A DNA stretch of 34,828 nucleotides from Cytophagaceae bacterium. Lineage in GTDB: Bacteria > Bacteroidota > Bacteroidia > Flavobacteriales > Flavobacteriaceae. The first letter of the stretch is position 1, and every line of letters starts with the position of its first letter. Position numbers and translations under genes: made by a program. The notes under the pieces were generated by a model that was not told where the DNA came from, made no database searches, and worked only from the letters and a program-made list of their open reading frames with translations. Where the stretch lies: NCBI GenBank assembly GCA_002710685.1, contig PALD01000024.1:1-34828 (forward strand), read 5' to 3'. Shown piece after piece: positions 24,281-33,061 of this stretch.

Positions 24281-25473
24281 GTTTCCGAGTGTATGCGTTG
24301 GATGAACTGGTTGATGTGAAGGGTGGAGGAACTCCATCCAAAAAGATTTCTAGTTACTGGAAAGGAAATATTCCTTGGGCAACTGTCAAAGACTTAAAGT
24401 CGAGAGAAATAAATCAGACAGAAGACTATATTTCTAGCGAAGGCGTTGTTCATTCTGCAACGAATATTATTCCCAGTGGAACGATAATTGTTCCGACGCG
24501 CATGGCTCTAGGAAAAGTGGCAATTGCGGGACTTGATTTAGCCATAAATCAGGATTTGAAGGCACTCATAATAAAGTCACCGCAAAGAGTGGATAAGAAC
24601 TATTTGGCGAGGTTTTTAGAATCTCAAGCCCATAATATCGTTAAAAAGGGGAAAGGCGCTACGGTCAAAGGTATCACCTTGGACGTTTTGAAAACCCTAG
24701 AAGTACCACTTCCACCACTGCCCGTTCAAAAGCAAATAGCGGCGGTACTCGAAAAAGCAGATAACTTACGCCAACAAAGCAAGAAGATGGAGCAAGAACT
24801 AGGGGATCTTGAAGAGTCTATTTTTATTGAAGTTCACTCAAATGCTGCTAAACAAAACCATCAATTCAAAGATATAGTTCTGAAAACTAAGCATTCTTTT
24901 GTAAATGGCCCATTTGGGAGCGATTTACTTTCATCTGAGCTAACGACTTCTGGTGTTCCGGTTATTTACATTCGCGACATAGCAAAAGGGGAGTTTATTC
25001 GAAAAAAAGAGGTTTTTGTTACAAATGATAAAGCGTTAAGTTTATCTGCGTGCTCTGTAACTTCTACCGATGTGTTAGTTGCAAAAGTTGGCGATCCGCC
25101 AGGAACTGCTGCTATTTATCCACCATCAATGCCTGATGGTATCGTTACACAGGATGTAATTCGAATGAAGTGTGATAAGAATGTGGTGCTCCCAGAGTAT
25201 CTAGTTGCTTATTTGAACAGTGATATAGGTAGACATAGCCTCAAAATTATTACTGTTCAGGCGACGAGGTCTAGAATTGGTCTTGGAGATTTTAAAAAAC
25301 TCGAAATATGCCTCCCTGATATCGATAGGCAAATAATGATTGTGAGCAAGTTACAGAAAATACGAGAGCTTGTTTTGCAATCTAGAAAGAGAACAGACGA
25401 GTTTTGTAGAAATTTTAAATCTCTGATGCAACGCGCTTTCAAAGGCGAACTTGACTTAAAAGATGTGGCATAA
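24277..25473 (+). CDS. hsdS: type I restriction specificity subunit HsdS
   Basis: A 398-aa protein starting at TTG 24277 (4-base overlap with hsdM); GTG 24289 is an alternative. There are two target recognition domains: TRD1 (GGGTPSKKISSYWKGNIPWA, about 14-33) and TRD2 (NGPFGSDLLSSELTTSGVPV, about 210-229). Each is followed by a conserved helical spacer (PLPPLPVQKQIAAVLEKADN at about 147-166, and a second ending QRAFKGEL near the C-terminus). The frame is intact although its partner methyltransferase is disrupted. Expression now depends on transcripts entering from the element or on a new promoter. Confidence 0.92.
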   Translation: MSFRVYALDELVDVKGGGTPSKKISSYWKGNIPWATVKDLKSREINQTEDYISSEGVVHSATNIIPSGTIIVPTRMALGKVAIAGLDLAINQDLKALIIKSPQRVDKNYLARFLESQAHNIVKKGKGATVKGITLDVLKTLEVPLPPLPVQKQIAAVLEKADNLRQQSKKMEQELGDLEESIFIEVHSNAAKQNHQFKDIVLKTKHSFVNGPFGSDLLSSELTTSGVPVIYIRDIAKGEFIRKKEVFVTNDKALSLSACSVTSTDVLVAKVGDPPGTAAIYPPSMPDGIVTQDVIRMKCDKNVVLPEYLVAYLNSDIGRHSLKIITVQATRSRIGLGDFKKLEICLPDIDRQIMIVSKLQKIRELVLQSRKRTDEFCRNFKSLMQRAFKGELDLKDVA

Positions 25474-25496
25474 GGATGTAATAGCAAGGAACGCTG

Positions 25497-28400
25497 ATGT
25501 CGAATTTCGAATTTTTAAAAGAGTGGCCCCAACTTCACGAAAATGCGATTATTGCTGAACAGCAAGTAACCGCTGAGCCGCGTTCCAGCTGCTTCTACAG
25601 CCGTTATACGCTGGAGCGCACTGTGAAGTGGATGTTCGAGTTCGATGGTTGGTTGCAGGAACCAAAGTACGATAACTCTCTCAACACTCTTATCAATGAG
25701 CCCGAGTTCAAACGCAGTCTGGGCAGTAACGTTTTTCCCAAAATAAAAGCAGTCCAGCGTGCAGGGAATAATGCTGTACATAGCGAGCGTAAAGTTAGCG
25801 TCGCAGAAAGCATTCAAACCTTAAAAGAGTTGCATCACTTTCTGTATTGGTTTTACCGTACATATACCTCAAACAAGCCGCCTACCGACCAGCTTTTTGA
25901 TACAGCGAAAATCCCAAATACTGTTCAGGTAGATGCAAACCTGGTGATGAACAGTGCTAAGCAGCTTAAAGCTTTGCAAAAGCAACTGTCTGAACGTGAT
26001 GAGAAGCACAAAGAGCGTCAAGAACAATTACTGGCTGAAAATGAAGCGTTAAAAAAAGAGCTGGACGCTCATAAAGCTAAAATTGCCGAAGACAAGAAGC
26101 AAAACCAGCAAGTTAAAGATAGCCACAACTATAACGAAGCTGAAACCCGTAAGTTTATTATCGACCAATACCTGAAAGAAGCAGGCTGGGGTGTCACAAA
26201 GCCCAACACCGTGGAATTTAAAGTATTAGGAATGCCCAACAATAAAGGGGTTGGGTACGTTGATAATGTGCTATGGGGTAGTGATGGGAAGCCATTAGCG
26301 GTTGTTGAGTCAAAACGTACCACTGTCGATGCTACGCAGGGCAGACAACAAGCGGTACTCTATGCCGATTGTTTAGAAAAAGCATACGGCCAACGCCCAC
26401 TCATTTACTACACCAACGGTTACGAAATTCATTTTTGGGACGACACACAACAGCCACCCAGAGCTGTTCAAGGGTTTCACAACCGCGATGAAATGCAGCG
26501 TATCATTGATAGGCGGGCACTTAGGGTTCCACTTCCAGATGTTGCTATTAATTCCGACATTGCAGGTAAAGATCGACCGTATCAAACTCTCGCAATCCAA
26601 AGTGTGTGCGAACGCTTCACGTTAAACCAGCGCAGGTCGCTGCTGGTAATGGCAACAGGTACAGGTAAAACACGAACAACTATCGCGTTAGTGGATGTGT
26701 TAATGCGTGCAGGTTGGGTGAAAAATGTCTTATTTTTGGCTGACCGAAATGCACTGGTAAATCAAGCCAAGAAAGAGTTCTCTAAACTCTTGCCCAAAAC
26801 ATCGCCTGAAATACTTACATCTGCCACCGATACACCACGTGGAAGGCTTTATTTATCAACCTATAATACGATGATGAACTTGTTGAGTGTTGATGCCCGA
26901 GACCGTTTGTTTGGTATCGGTCATTTTGACCTGGTTATCGTAGATGAAGCTCACCGTAGTATTTATAAGAAGTACCGATATATTTTCGAATACTTCGATG
27001 CGTTGTTACTTGGCTTAACCGCAACACCTAAGTCTGATATTGATAAAAACACTTACGACATTTTTGATCAGCCTGACGGCGATCCCACTTATGCTTATGA
27101 ACTTGAAGAGGCAATTGCTGATAAAAAGCTAGTGCCGCCAAAAGATGTTGCTGTCGATTTGGGTTTTATTCGTGAAGGTATTAAATACAGCGATCTAAGC
27201 AAAGATGAGAAAGAAGAGTGGGAAAGTAAAGAAGAGCTTGTTGAGCGTGATGAAGTTCTGCCAAGTGAAGTAAACAAGTTCTTATTTAACAAACCTACAG
27301 TGGATAAAGCACTAGAGGTGTTATTTGAGCGAGGCATACGAGTAGCTGGAGGTGAGCGGTTAGGTAAAACTATTATTTTTGCCGCCAACAATAAACACGC
27401 AGAATTTGTTGTAGACCGTATTAATGCAAACTACCCCAAATATAAAGGGAAGCTTGCCAGAGTTATCACCTATAAAGAGAAATATGCCGACTCACTTATA
27501 GAAGAATTCAAAGGCGAGAAGAAGCCAGCCGATCCCAATTGCCCACTTTCTATTGCGGTCTCTGTAGACATGCTAGATACAGGTGTTGACCTGCCTGAAG
27601 TCGTCAATTTGATGTTCTTCAAAGTAATAAAATCCAAAGTGAAGTTTCTTCAAATGCTAGGGCGGGGAACAAGGCTTTGTGATGACTTGTTTGGGCCAAG
27701 CGATGATAAGGTTTTCTTTAAAGTTTTCGACTGTTGCAAAAACTTTGAGTATTTCGAAATGCAGCCCGAGGGCGCAAAAGATTCAGGCAGTAAAACCCTT
27801 TCACAAGCCATTTTTGAAAAGCGCCTAATTCTGTCACAACATTTGAAAAGCAATGAACAGTTCGGCACTGACGGAGCTGAATTACAACGTTCACTAGTAC
27901 AGAATTTACAAAACCGCGTAGCGGGTATGAATCTGGACAACTTCATCGTTCGACCTCGACGAAAGGTAGTTGAGAAGTACCCGAAGCCAGAGACCTGGCA
28001 GCACTTGACAGATGAAAATGTGGGCGAGATTCAAAAGCATATTTCTGACTTACCCACTGAAGCGGAACCAATAGAGCCGCGAGAGAAAGACGAAGAGTTA
28101 GCGCTGCGTTTCGACCACATGTTACTTACTATGCAATTAGCAATGGTTGAGAAAACAGGTATCAGCGACTATTACCGCGACAAACTAGTGAATATTGCAG
28201 CGAAGCTTGAAAGCAAGACTAATGTTCCTGCTATAGCCGAAGAAGTGGAATGGCTTGAGTTTATTCAGTCTGCCAATTTCTGGGCTGATCTTACGCTAGA
28301 TGAATTGGAACAGACGAGAAAACGCCTTCGACTGCTCATGCGCTTTATGGATAAGGAAGGCACAGGCTACGTTTACACTAACTTCCAAGACGAGCTTTTA

Positions 28401-28922
28401 GGTGTAAATGAGAATGAAGGCATCTATGTTCCAAGCAGTGGCAACGAACTTCAGCTATATAGAAAGCGCGTTGAGTCTTTTATCAAAGAAAACCAAGATA
28501 ACCTGACCATCGCTAGACTTCGCAAAAACTTGCCTATCACGCGTTTAGATTTAGACGAATTAGACAGTAAGTTGATGGAAGTAAGTGGTATCGGAGACCT
28601 CACACGATATCAGGAAACCATTCACCCAGACAAAAGTCTTGGTGTATTCATTCGTGAGCTAGTTGGAATGGACAGAGGCGCAGCAAAAGAAGCTTTCGCA
28701 GACTACTTGGATGAGGCGAAGTTTAATGCCCAGCAACTGCGGTTTATCAACACAATCATCGATTATCTAACGCAAAACGGCGTGATGAGTGCTAAACAGT
28801 TAGCACAACCGCCTTTTAGTGACATTCACTATGAGGGGATAACAGGCGTTTTTTCTTTGGAAGAAGCGATTCGTATTAGGGACACCCTTAAAGGGATTGA
28901 GAGCAGGGCAGTAGGGGAATGA
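25497..28922 (+). CDS. hsdR: type I restriction endonuclease subunit HsdR
   Basis: A 1141-aa protein; ATG 25497 follows AAGGA (25486-25490). Domain order: DUF4145-like N-terminus (YSRYTLERTVKWMF), a coiled coil at about 160-205 (KQLSERDEKHKERQEQLL), an HSDR_N PD-(D/E)xK nuclease with a VDNVLW Asp (about 256) and E271-S-K273, Walker A G388-T-G-K-T392, motif II D483-E-A-H486, GLTATP, a helicase C-terminal with QMLGRGTRLC, and an EcoEI-type C-terminal assembly domain. The EcoEI_R_C-like end suggests a type IB (EcoAI/EcoEI) system. All motifs are intact, but without a functional HsdM the complex should not cut. Confidence 0.94.
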   Translation: MSNFEFLKEWPQLHENAIIAEQQVTAEPRSSCFYSRYTLERTVKWMFEFDGWLQEPKYDNSLNTLINEPEFKRSLGSNVFPKIKAVQRAGNNAVHSERKVSVAESIQTLKELHHFLYWFYRTYTSNKPPTDQLFDTAKIPNTVQVDANLVMNSAKQLKALQKQLSERDEKHKERQEQLLAENEALKKELDAHKAKIAEDKKQNQQVKDSHNYNEAETRKFIIDQYLKEAGWGVTKPNTVEFKVLGMPNNKGVGYVDNVLWGSDGKPLAVVESKRTTVDATQGRQQAVLYADCLEKAYGQRPLIYYTNGYEIHFWDDTQQPPRAVQGFHNRDEMQRIIDRRALRVPLPDVAINSDIAGKDRPYQTLAIQSVCERFTLNQRRSLLVMATGTGKTRTTIALVDVLMRAGWVKNVLFLADRNALVNQAKKEFSKLLPKTSPEILTSATDTPRGRLYLSTYNTMMNLLSVDARDRLFGIGHFDLVIVDEAHRSIYKKYRYIFEYFDALLLGLTATPKSDIDKNTYDIFDQPDGDPTYAYELEEAIADKKLVPPKDVAVDLGFIREGIKYSDLSKDEKEEWESKEELVERDEVLPSEVNKFLFNKPTVDKALEVLFERGIRVAGGERLGKTIIFAANNKHAEFVVDRINANYPKYKGKLARVITYKEKYADSLIEEFKGEKKPADPNCPLSIAVSVDMLDTGVDLPEVVNLMFFKVIKSKVKFLQMLGRGTRLCDDLFGPSDDKVFFKVFDCCKNFEYFEMQPEGAKDSGSKTLSQAIFEKRLILSQHLKSNEQFGTDGAELQRSLVQNLQNRVAGMNLDNFIVRPRRKVVEKYPKPETWQHLTDENVGEIQKHISDLPTEAEPIEPREKDEELALRFDHMLLTMQLAMVEKTGISDYYRDKLVNIAAKLESKTNVPAIAEEVEWLEFIQSANFWADLTLDELEQTRKRLRLLMRFMDKEGTGYVYTNFQDELLGVNENEGIYVPSSGNELQLYRKRVESFIKENQDNLTIARLRKNLPITRLDLDELDSKLMEVSGIGDLTRYQETIHPDKSLGVFIRELVGMDRGAAKEAFADYLDEAKFNAQQLRFINTIIDYLTQNGVMSAKQLAQPPFSDIHYEGITGVFSLEEAIRIRDTLKGIESRAVGE

Positions 28923-29050
28923 TCAGTGAAAGTTCTTTAAACTGAAGTTTGTAGGTTTCAATGTTTATTCCAGCCTAGATTCGAAACGAGGCTAGTTAAG
29001 TCTTTAAATTTTTTACAAAACTAAATTTCTTATATTAAAAGGTATATCAA

Positions 29051-29812
29051 ATGGAATTTTCATATAGAGAGGTGACTTGGACGCTTTCACTCTTACTTTC
29101 TGTTATCGCGCTTTCATTTTCAATATTCAATTTTCAACGCACAAATAAAATACAAAATAAGACACGAAACAGTGAAGTAATAGAGCAGTTAAATGATCTC
29201 ATATTAAAACAACAACAAATATTACTAAAAGCTGCATTGCTACAACATGTTTATATGCTAAAAAAAGAAGAGTATTCAGCCGAATCTATTGCGGAATTAA
29301 ACGAAGTTATATCGGTTATCGAGTCGGAAAAAATGCGATGGGATAAGGTAGTATCAGACGTTTACAGTAATAATATAGAACTTTCTGATGGCGAAGTATT
29401 CGATATTTCAAGGCGAGCTATGGAAGCAAATTTGAATGCGGAGCGACTGAGATTTGTTGTAGAACAGAAAGAGTTGAACCTCGATCCTAAGAGTATCTAC
29501 AGTCGAGTAGACACTTATGTTACGAAAAATACCAACGTATCCATCTTTTTTGACCTATCAGATTTGAATTTAGAGAGTACAGAGTTGAAAATTAGATTGT
29601 GTGACGATTTCAAGGAATTCTTAACAGGTATTTGGTTTTCATATTTGAAACCACTTAAAGTTCCAGCGGGTAGTTTTGGAGAGAAGTGGATATTGAAAGA
29701 TATAACGCAAAATTTAGAGATAACTTCAAAAAAATTTAAGGATATAGCATCCGCTGGAATAACGAGTAGAACTAAATTGAAATTGATAAAAATTACAAAA
29801 AAAGAAAAGTGA
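29051..29812 (+). CDS. membrane-anchored coiled-coil protein, 253 aa
   Basis: ATG 29051 follows AAAAGG. Residues about 9-28 (WTLSLLLSVIALSFSIFNF) form one transmembrane helix. The next about 80 residues are helical and Gln/Glu/Lys-rich (VIEQLNDLILKQQQILLKAAL, coiled coil). The remainder is a basic alpha/beta cytoplasmic part ending in KITKKEK. The codon use is very AT-rich compared with the preceding hsdR, suggesting separate origin. It is 128 bases downstream of hsdR and followed by a strong hairpin at 29917. No family recognised; membrane-bound effectors of this form occur in defence loci, but nothing here proves that. Confidence 0.65.
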   Translation: MEFSYREVTWTLSLLLSVIALSFSIFNFQRTNKIQNKTRNSEVIEQLNDLILKQQQILLKAALLQHVYMLKKEEYSAESIAELNEVISVIESEKMRWDKVVSDVYSNNIELSDGEVFDISRRAMEANLNAERLRFVVEQKELNLDPKSIYSRVDTYVTKNTNVSIFFDLSDLNLESTELKIRLCDDFKEFLTGIWFSYLKPLKVPAGSFGEKWILKDITQNLEITSKKFKDIASAGITSRTKLKLIKITKKEK

Positions 29813-29916
29813 TGACTAATAGTGACAAAAATATCGACTTAAAATTGTACAGGAATTCATCTCGCACTCATGAGAACTTTCCAAATTGAATGAATAGTTT
29901 TGAGTTAGATCTCGAA

Positions 29917-29947
29917 ACAATCGCTCTAATTCCCTCAGAGCGATTGT
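29917..29947 (+). terminator. 11-bp perfect hairpin downstream of the 29051 gene
   Basis: ACAATCGCTCT/AGAGCGATTGT with a 9-base loop and no T tract. It is a likely transcription or mRNA end structure. It lies in the 460-bp gene-free gap 29813-30272, whose other content is the structured segment at 30014-30210. Confidence 0.5.
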
Positions 29948-30013
29948 ACTTAAAGCAGAGTACATAAATAAATTCTAAGGGTGCTCAACCATCACTTCGT
30001 AAACTGCCAACCC

Positions 30014-30210
30014 GCGGACTTCCTAGACTCCGCAACGTGATTGGATGCCATCAAGGGTCTCCGGCTGCTTACCTTGTTGTATTTGCAGTGAAGAGCCAAT
30101 GCTAGGTTCATTGGTTGATATCTCAGCACGAGTGCGCTGCTTGAGATATCTGATGATCGGCAGAGCAAAAAAATGGAAAAAAGCAGGCATTTCGATGCCT
30201 GCTTTTTCTT
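30014..30210 (+). ncRNA. candidate structured small RNA ending in a terminator
   Basis: A run of stems in one gene-free stretch: GCGGA/TCCGC (30014-30033), CAAGG/CCTTG (30052-30076), CCAAT/ATTGG (30096-30114), GATATCTCA/TGAGATATC (30117-30150), then a perfect terminator. No open frame of note spans it. The hairpins follow each other without overlap, as in a folded transcript of about 200 nt. The first stems are short and could be chance. No known RNA family recognised. Confidence 0.4.
30177..30210 (+). terminator. strong Rho-independent terminator with a TTCG loop
   Basis: AAGCAGGCAT/ATGCCTGCTT with loop TTCG, flanked by AAAA and TTTTTCTTTT. The stem is perfect and the T tract long. No protein gene ends just upstream, so it terminates either the candidate RNA or read-through from 29812. 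Confidence 0.85.
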
Positions 30211-30272
30211 TTGTCTAAGAAATTTCCCTATGGCAAGCCTAGGTATATTTAGGACTAACTAGGGATATCAAC

Positions 30273-30533
30273 ATGAAGATCACTAAAGAAATAGCTTTTA
30301 ACACACTTATTAAATTATCAAGAAATAGCATGACACTCGGATATATATTCCTTGCGTTTGCACTATTTCCATTCTGGCATGAGATAGTCTCTGTACTGCT
30401 CGATTGGAAACCTGCTGCTGAAGCTAACTTTGAGTTGAATGAGTATTTTTACTACAACTGTGTGTGTATAGCTGCGTCGCTATTTTTCGCTTTGTCGGCA
30501 GGCATTGTTCTGCGGTTTATGGCAGACGAATAA
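30273..30533 (+). CDS. small two-helix membrane protein, 86 aa
   Basis: ATG 30273 has an AGGG site nearby. There are two transmembrane helices, about 22-43 (LGYIFLAFALFPFWHEIVSVLL) and about 62-82 (CVCIAASLFFALSAGIVLRF), with an acidic loop between and a basic N-terminus. It has its own terminator at 30547, so it is a single-gene transcript. Function unknown. Another two-helix protein follows at 30640, but the two are not obviously homologous. Confidence 0.65.
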   Translation: MKITKEIAFNTLIKLSRNSMTLGYIFLAFALFPFWHEIVSVLLDWKPAAEANFELNEYFYYNCVCIAASLFFALSAGIVLRFMADE

Positions 30534-30546
30534 AGCGATCTTACTG

Positions 30547-30572
30547 ACGGGCATTCTATGTCCGTTTTCTTA
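30547..30572 (+). terminator. Rho-independent terminator of the 30273 gene
   Basis: ACGGGCA/TGTCCGT (one G-T pair) with a 5-base loop, then TTTTCTTATT, 13 bases after the stop. Confidence 0.75.
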
Positions 30573-30639
30573 TTCTCAGAAAATTCTCATCAGCCGTTCT
30601 TAGTTACTTATGCAAGTCATAAGAAACTTAGGAGGACAA

Positions 30640-30876
30640 ATGACTAAGCAACAACAAATCGTCATCATGGCATTAGACATGATTACTAAATTTTTGATGA
30701 GTATCGGAGACGTAATTTTTGTTATTTGGATATTTCAGATGCTCACTGGGTTTGAGGCGCATAGCTCATACCCATTCGTTGGACTTAAGGGGGCTATGTA
30801 TATATTGCTAATATATCTGATAGCTCTTGCAATCTATCTACAAGAAATGAGGCTTCGTAAGAAATTTCAAAAGTAA
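30640..30876 (+). CDS. small two-helix membrane protein, 78 aa
   Basis: I choose ATG 30640 over ATG 30610 because a perfect AGGAGG (30630-30635) stands 4 bases before it. Two transmembrane segments are visible: about 17-37 (FLMSIGDVIFVIWIFQML) and about 49-68 (GAMYILLIYLIALAIYL). The C-terminus is strongly basic (RLRKKFQK), which predicts both ends inside. It is followed within 7 bases by a terminator and is probably monocistronic. Function not recognised. Confidence 0.65.
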   Translation: MTKQQQIVIMALDMITKFLMSIGDVIFVIWIFQMLTGFEAHSSYPFVGLKGAMYILLIYLIALAIYLQEMRLRKKFQK

Positions 30877-30882
30877 TTATTG

Positions 30883-30907
30883 AGAGCACCGAATGGTGCT
30901 CTTTTTC
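30883..30907 (+). terminator. Rho-independent terminator of the 30640 gene
   Basis: AGAGCACC/GGTGCTCT, loop GAAT, then TTTTTC. It also lies just past the end of the opposing gene (30913-31782) and may act in both directions. Confidence 0.85.
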
Positions 30908-30912
30908 TATTG

Positions 30913-31782
30913 CTACCGATAAAAAGTCTGCTCGATTGGGGCTATAAACTTAGTTCTAAAGATAATTCTTTCACGAAGCAAAGCGGCGTCATGTTGGGTC
31001 AATAACGGCCGTTTCGTTTTTCTATCAATGCGATTAGGAAGCTCTTCTAATAGTTGCTCATAGAAGCGCTGAGTATCAGCATTGATTCGTTCCGAGCAAG
31101 TGATGATAAACGCCTTATCATACAGCGGGCTATCATTGATCAGTGAATCTTTTAATTTAATCAGTGTTGTCTCGTGCTGTGCCTTTCGTTTAAAGGAAGC
31201 CTCAAGCTCCACAGCAGCGACTTCTCCCGTCGGCAGTAACACCAAGCCATCCACATTTTTTATCGTTGCAGATGGATACAGTCTTTTGAATTCCATTTCT
31301 GTTAAAAACGAAGTCCAAAGTGGCTTGGCTAAACCTTCTGAGGTTTTGTTATTAATTCCCTCGTTCAGAACAAAACTCAAAACAGCGTCGTGCATTATCG
31401 CATTTTGGTCTATTTGTGTAATAGGCTCTTTAGCCGAGCGAAATGGCACATCAAGACGCATCATTTCAGATGCAAACTGAGCACCTTTGTTAGTTAAAAC
31501 ATAAATTCGTCTGTCCGCAGCGCGTTCTGTTTGGACTAACGCAAGGTATCCTTGAGAAACAAGCTTACCTAAAAATTCTAGCGCTTTGGCCCTTTTTACT
31601 CCCCAAGTCTGCTCACAGACTAGCGCTGATATAAATCCGAATCGAGCTGTATTTATTAGTGCAAAACGTGTTTTATTGCGACTGCGTTGAATATTACTTG
31701 GCGCAAGTCGATATTGCATATCAATATTGAAGTAGATTTCGTATCGTTCAAGAATACTTTTAGTAATACGACTTTCAGACAT
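30913..31782 (-). CDS. replication-relaxation-like protein (winged helix plus nuclease-like domain), 289 aa
   Basis: ATG at 31780-31782 is preferred over the upstream in-frame ATG because GGGAGA stands 4-5 bases before it. Residues about 40-105 form a winged helix (RFGFISALVCEQTWGVKRAK, then KALEFLGKLVSQGYL, and a DRRIYVLTNKG wing). Residues about 175-235 carry NVDGLVLLPTGEVAAVELEASFKR, a D...ExE pattern like the PD-(D/E)xK-type core seen in replication-relaxation (PF13814-like) proteins of plasmids and mobilisable elements. It stands upstream of, and reads away from, the hairpin-rich region at 31928-32613. That fits a protein acting on a nearby replication or transfer origin, which is inferred from context. 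Confidence 0.6.
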   Translation of the reverse strand: MSESRITKSILERYEIYFNIDMQYRLAPSNIQRSRNKTRFALINTARFGFISALVCEQTWGVKRAKALEFLGKLVSQGYLALVQTERAADRRIYVLTNKGAQFASEMMRLDVPFRSAKEPITQIDQNAIMHDAVLSFVLNEGINNKTSEGLAKPLWTSFLTEMEFKRLYPSATIKNVDGLVLLPTGEVAAVELEASFKRKAQHETTLIKLKDSLINDSPLYDKAFIITCSERINADTQRFYEQLLEELPNRIDRKTKRPLLTQHDAALLRERIIFRTKFIAPIEQTFYR

Positions 31783-31927
31783 GATTTCTCCCTTAAATCT
31801 AAAAATAGTCATTAGAAAAAAGGCTCAAAGGGCGAGAAATATTGAAGTAGAAGATCTCTTTGTTGGTTTTTATGTCGGGATATAATGACTGCTTGCTCGC
31901 CCTTATTAATCTCCCAATAAAAAACTG

Positions 31928-32613
31928 GTGTTAAGGATTGCGCTCACAACCTTCGTTGTGAGCTAACACGCTTATAGTGCACGTCACTGCTAATGTTGAC
32001 GTTCGTCAACGCAGTGACTCTACGCCGCAATTGCGGCTAGCTCTAACGCTAATGGCGCATGTTCTTGTGCTGCGCACTACCCCCCGTTTTGCACGTTCAC
32101 GTCAATGTATTTCATACATACGGGTTCACTGCATCCGCTTCGCTCTGAGCAAAAGTTTGATTCATAGCGCTGTCGCACCATTTATCAAATTTTTTCTGAA
32201 GAAAAAACAAAACAGGGGGTAGTTCGCAGCTTCGAACATGCGCCTGCTACGTAATCAAATGTGCTTCGCAATTGTCTTTCTACGCGAACTGTTACGTTGT
32301 TTCACAACGAGTTTTTTACAGACGAATTTGTAATTCGCTGTGATGCTTACGCTTCGCTTTCAGAACGTCAGTTTGAGCTAAAAGCATAATTTACGTTTTT
32401 TTGTGTACAACGTTTGTTAGACAATACATTCGCTCAAACGAAGTGTGTATTCCGCAAAAGTAAGACGTCGCTTTTGCTCCAATTCGTTTGAATTTCTAGT
32501 TGTCGCGACGACGCTTTTTGTGCTGTAAAAGCAAAATAAGGTGAAAAAATAAAAGAGAAGATAAGAGGATTTAAGAAGTTAAGCTGCAATATCATTGTTG
32601 CTGAACGTTGCAG
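31928..32613. other. hairpin-packed noncoding region (possible origin or large structured RNA)
   Basis: Gene-free stretch 31783-32689. Stem-loops in order: 31928-31969 (GCTCACAAC/GTTGTGAGC with outer GTGTTA/TAACAC), 31983-32018 (GTCACTGC/GCAGTGAC plus inner GTTGACG/CGTCAAC), palindrome 32024-32037, a long inverted pair 32054-32091 with 32208-32244, small hairpins 32105-32119 and 32190-32207 inside it, then 32295-32309, 32318-32341, 32423-32451, 32454-32477, 32481-32494, 32513-32532 and 32584-32613. Several have an outer stem, a one-sided bulge and an inner stem. It lies between the divergent replication-relaxation-like gene and the Asp/Cys-rich gene. Confidence 0.7.
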
Positions 32614-32689
32614 TCAATGAAATTGAAAATGCCACATTTTTCATTAACTTTCAATAGACCAGTTAATATTTGAAAGTGAGGAAAAAGTG

Positions 32690-33061
32690 ATGTCATTACT
32701 GAGTTTGAAATTATTCGGACACTGCGCTGACGACGGTGAGGAGGCTATTGCTTCTGATTTTACTGATGAAAACCAGATGGAAATGTGTGGGGTAAATGAA
32801 GCCACCGGATTACCTTTGGTTCCAAGCTGTTTAAAAGGCTGTTCTGGTACTATTGATGTCGAAGGAAATCCCAGAGGAACAGATTTGTCAGACTTCTGTG
32901 ATTTGAGTCCTTCATATGATGACTGTTCTATCGATAATACGTTGAACTGCGGTATGGATATTCACTCGGATATCGATTGGATATGCGACAGCTCATCAAT
33001 GGATAGTGGTATTGATGATTTTGGCTGTAGCGACTTGTCTGGAATTGATAGCGATTGGTAG
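32690..33061 (+). CDS. Asp/Ser/Cys-rich acidic protein, 123 aa
   Basis: ATG 32690 (GAGG 8 bases upstream) is preferred over GTG 32687. The protein is extremely acidic, with about ten cysteines and recurrent CD/DIDW/SGIDD motifs in the second half. The centre has MCGVNEATGLPLVPSCLKGC followed by IDVEGNPRGTD. No signal peptide is evident. The cysteines may bind metal or form disulfides, and the acidic repeats may bind cations or mimic DNA. TAG 33059 is immediately followed by the ATG of a 37-aa membrane peptide. I do not recognise a family; the position next to the multi-hairpin region suggests an element backbone gene. Confidence 0.6.
   Translation: MSLLSLKLFGHCADDGEEAIASDFTDENQMEMCGVNEATGLPLVPSCLKGCSGTIDVEGNPRGTDLSDFCDLSPSYDDCSIDNTLNCGMDIHSDIDWICDSSSMDSGIDDFGCSDLSGIDSDW

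Noticed and set aside
30014..30210. Retron msr-msd RNA
   Set aside because: No reverse transcriptase gene lies nearby and the stems do not form the a1/a2 closing repeat.
31928..31969. Integron attC site
   Set aside because: Outer arms read GTGTTA...TAACAC, the opposite of the AAC...GTT ends of attC, and no integrase of the integron type is present.
31977..32222. 81-codon frame inside the hairpin region
   Set aside because: It runs through several palindromes and both arms of the long inverted repeat; composition reflects the DNA structure and no good ribosome site precedes it.
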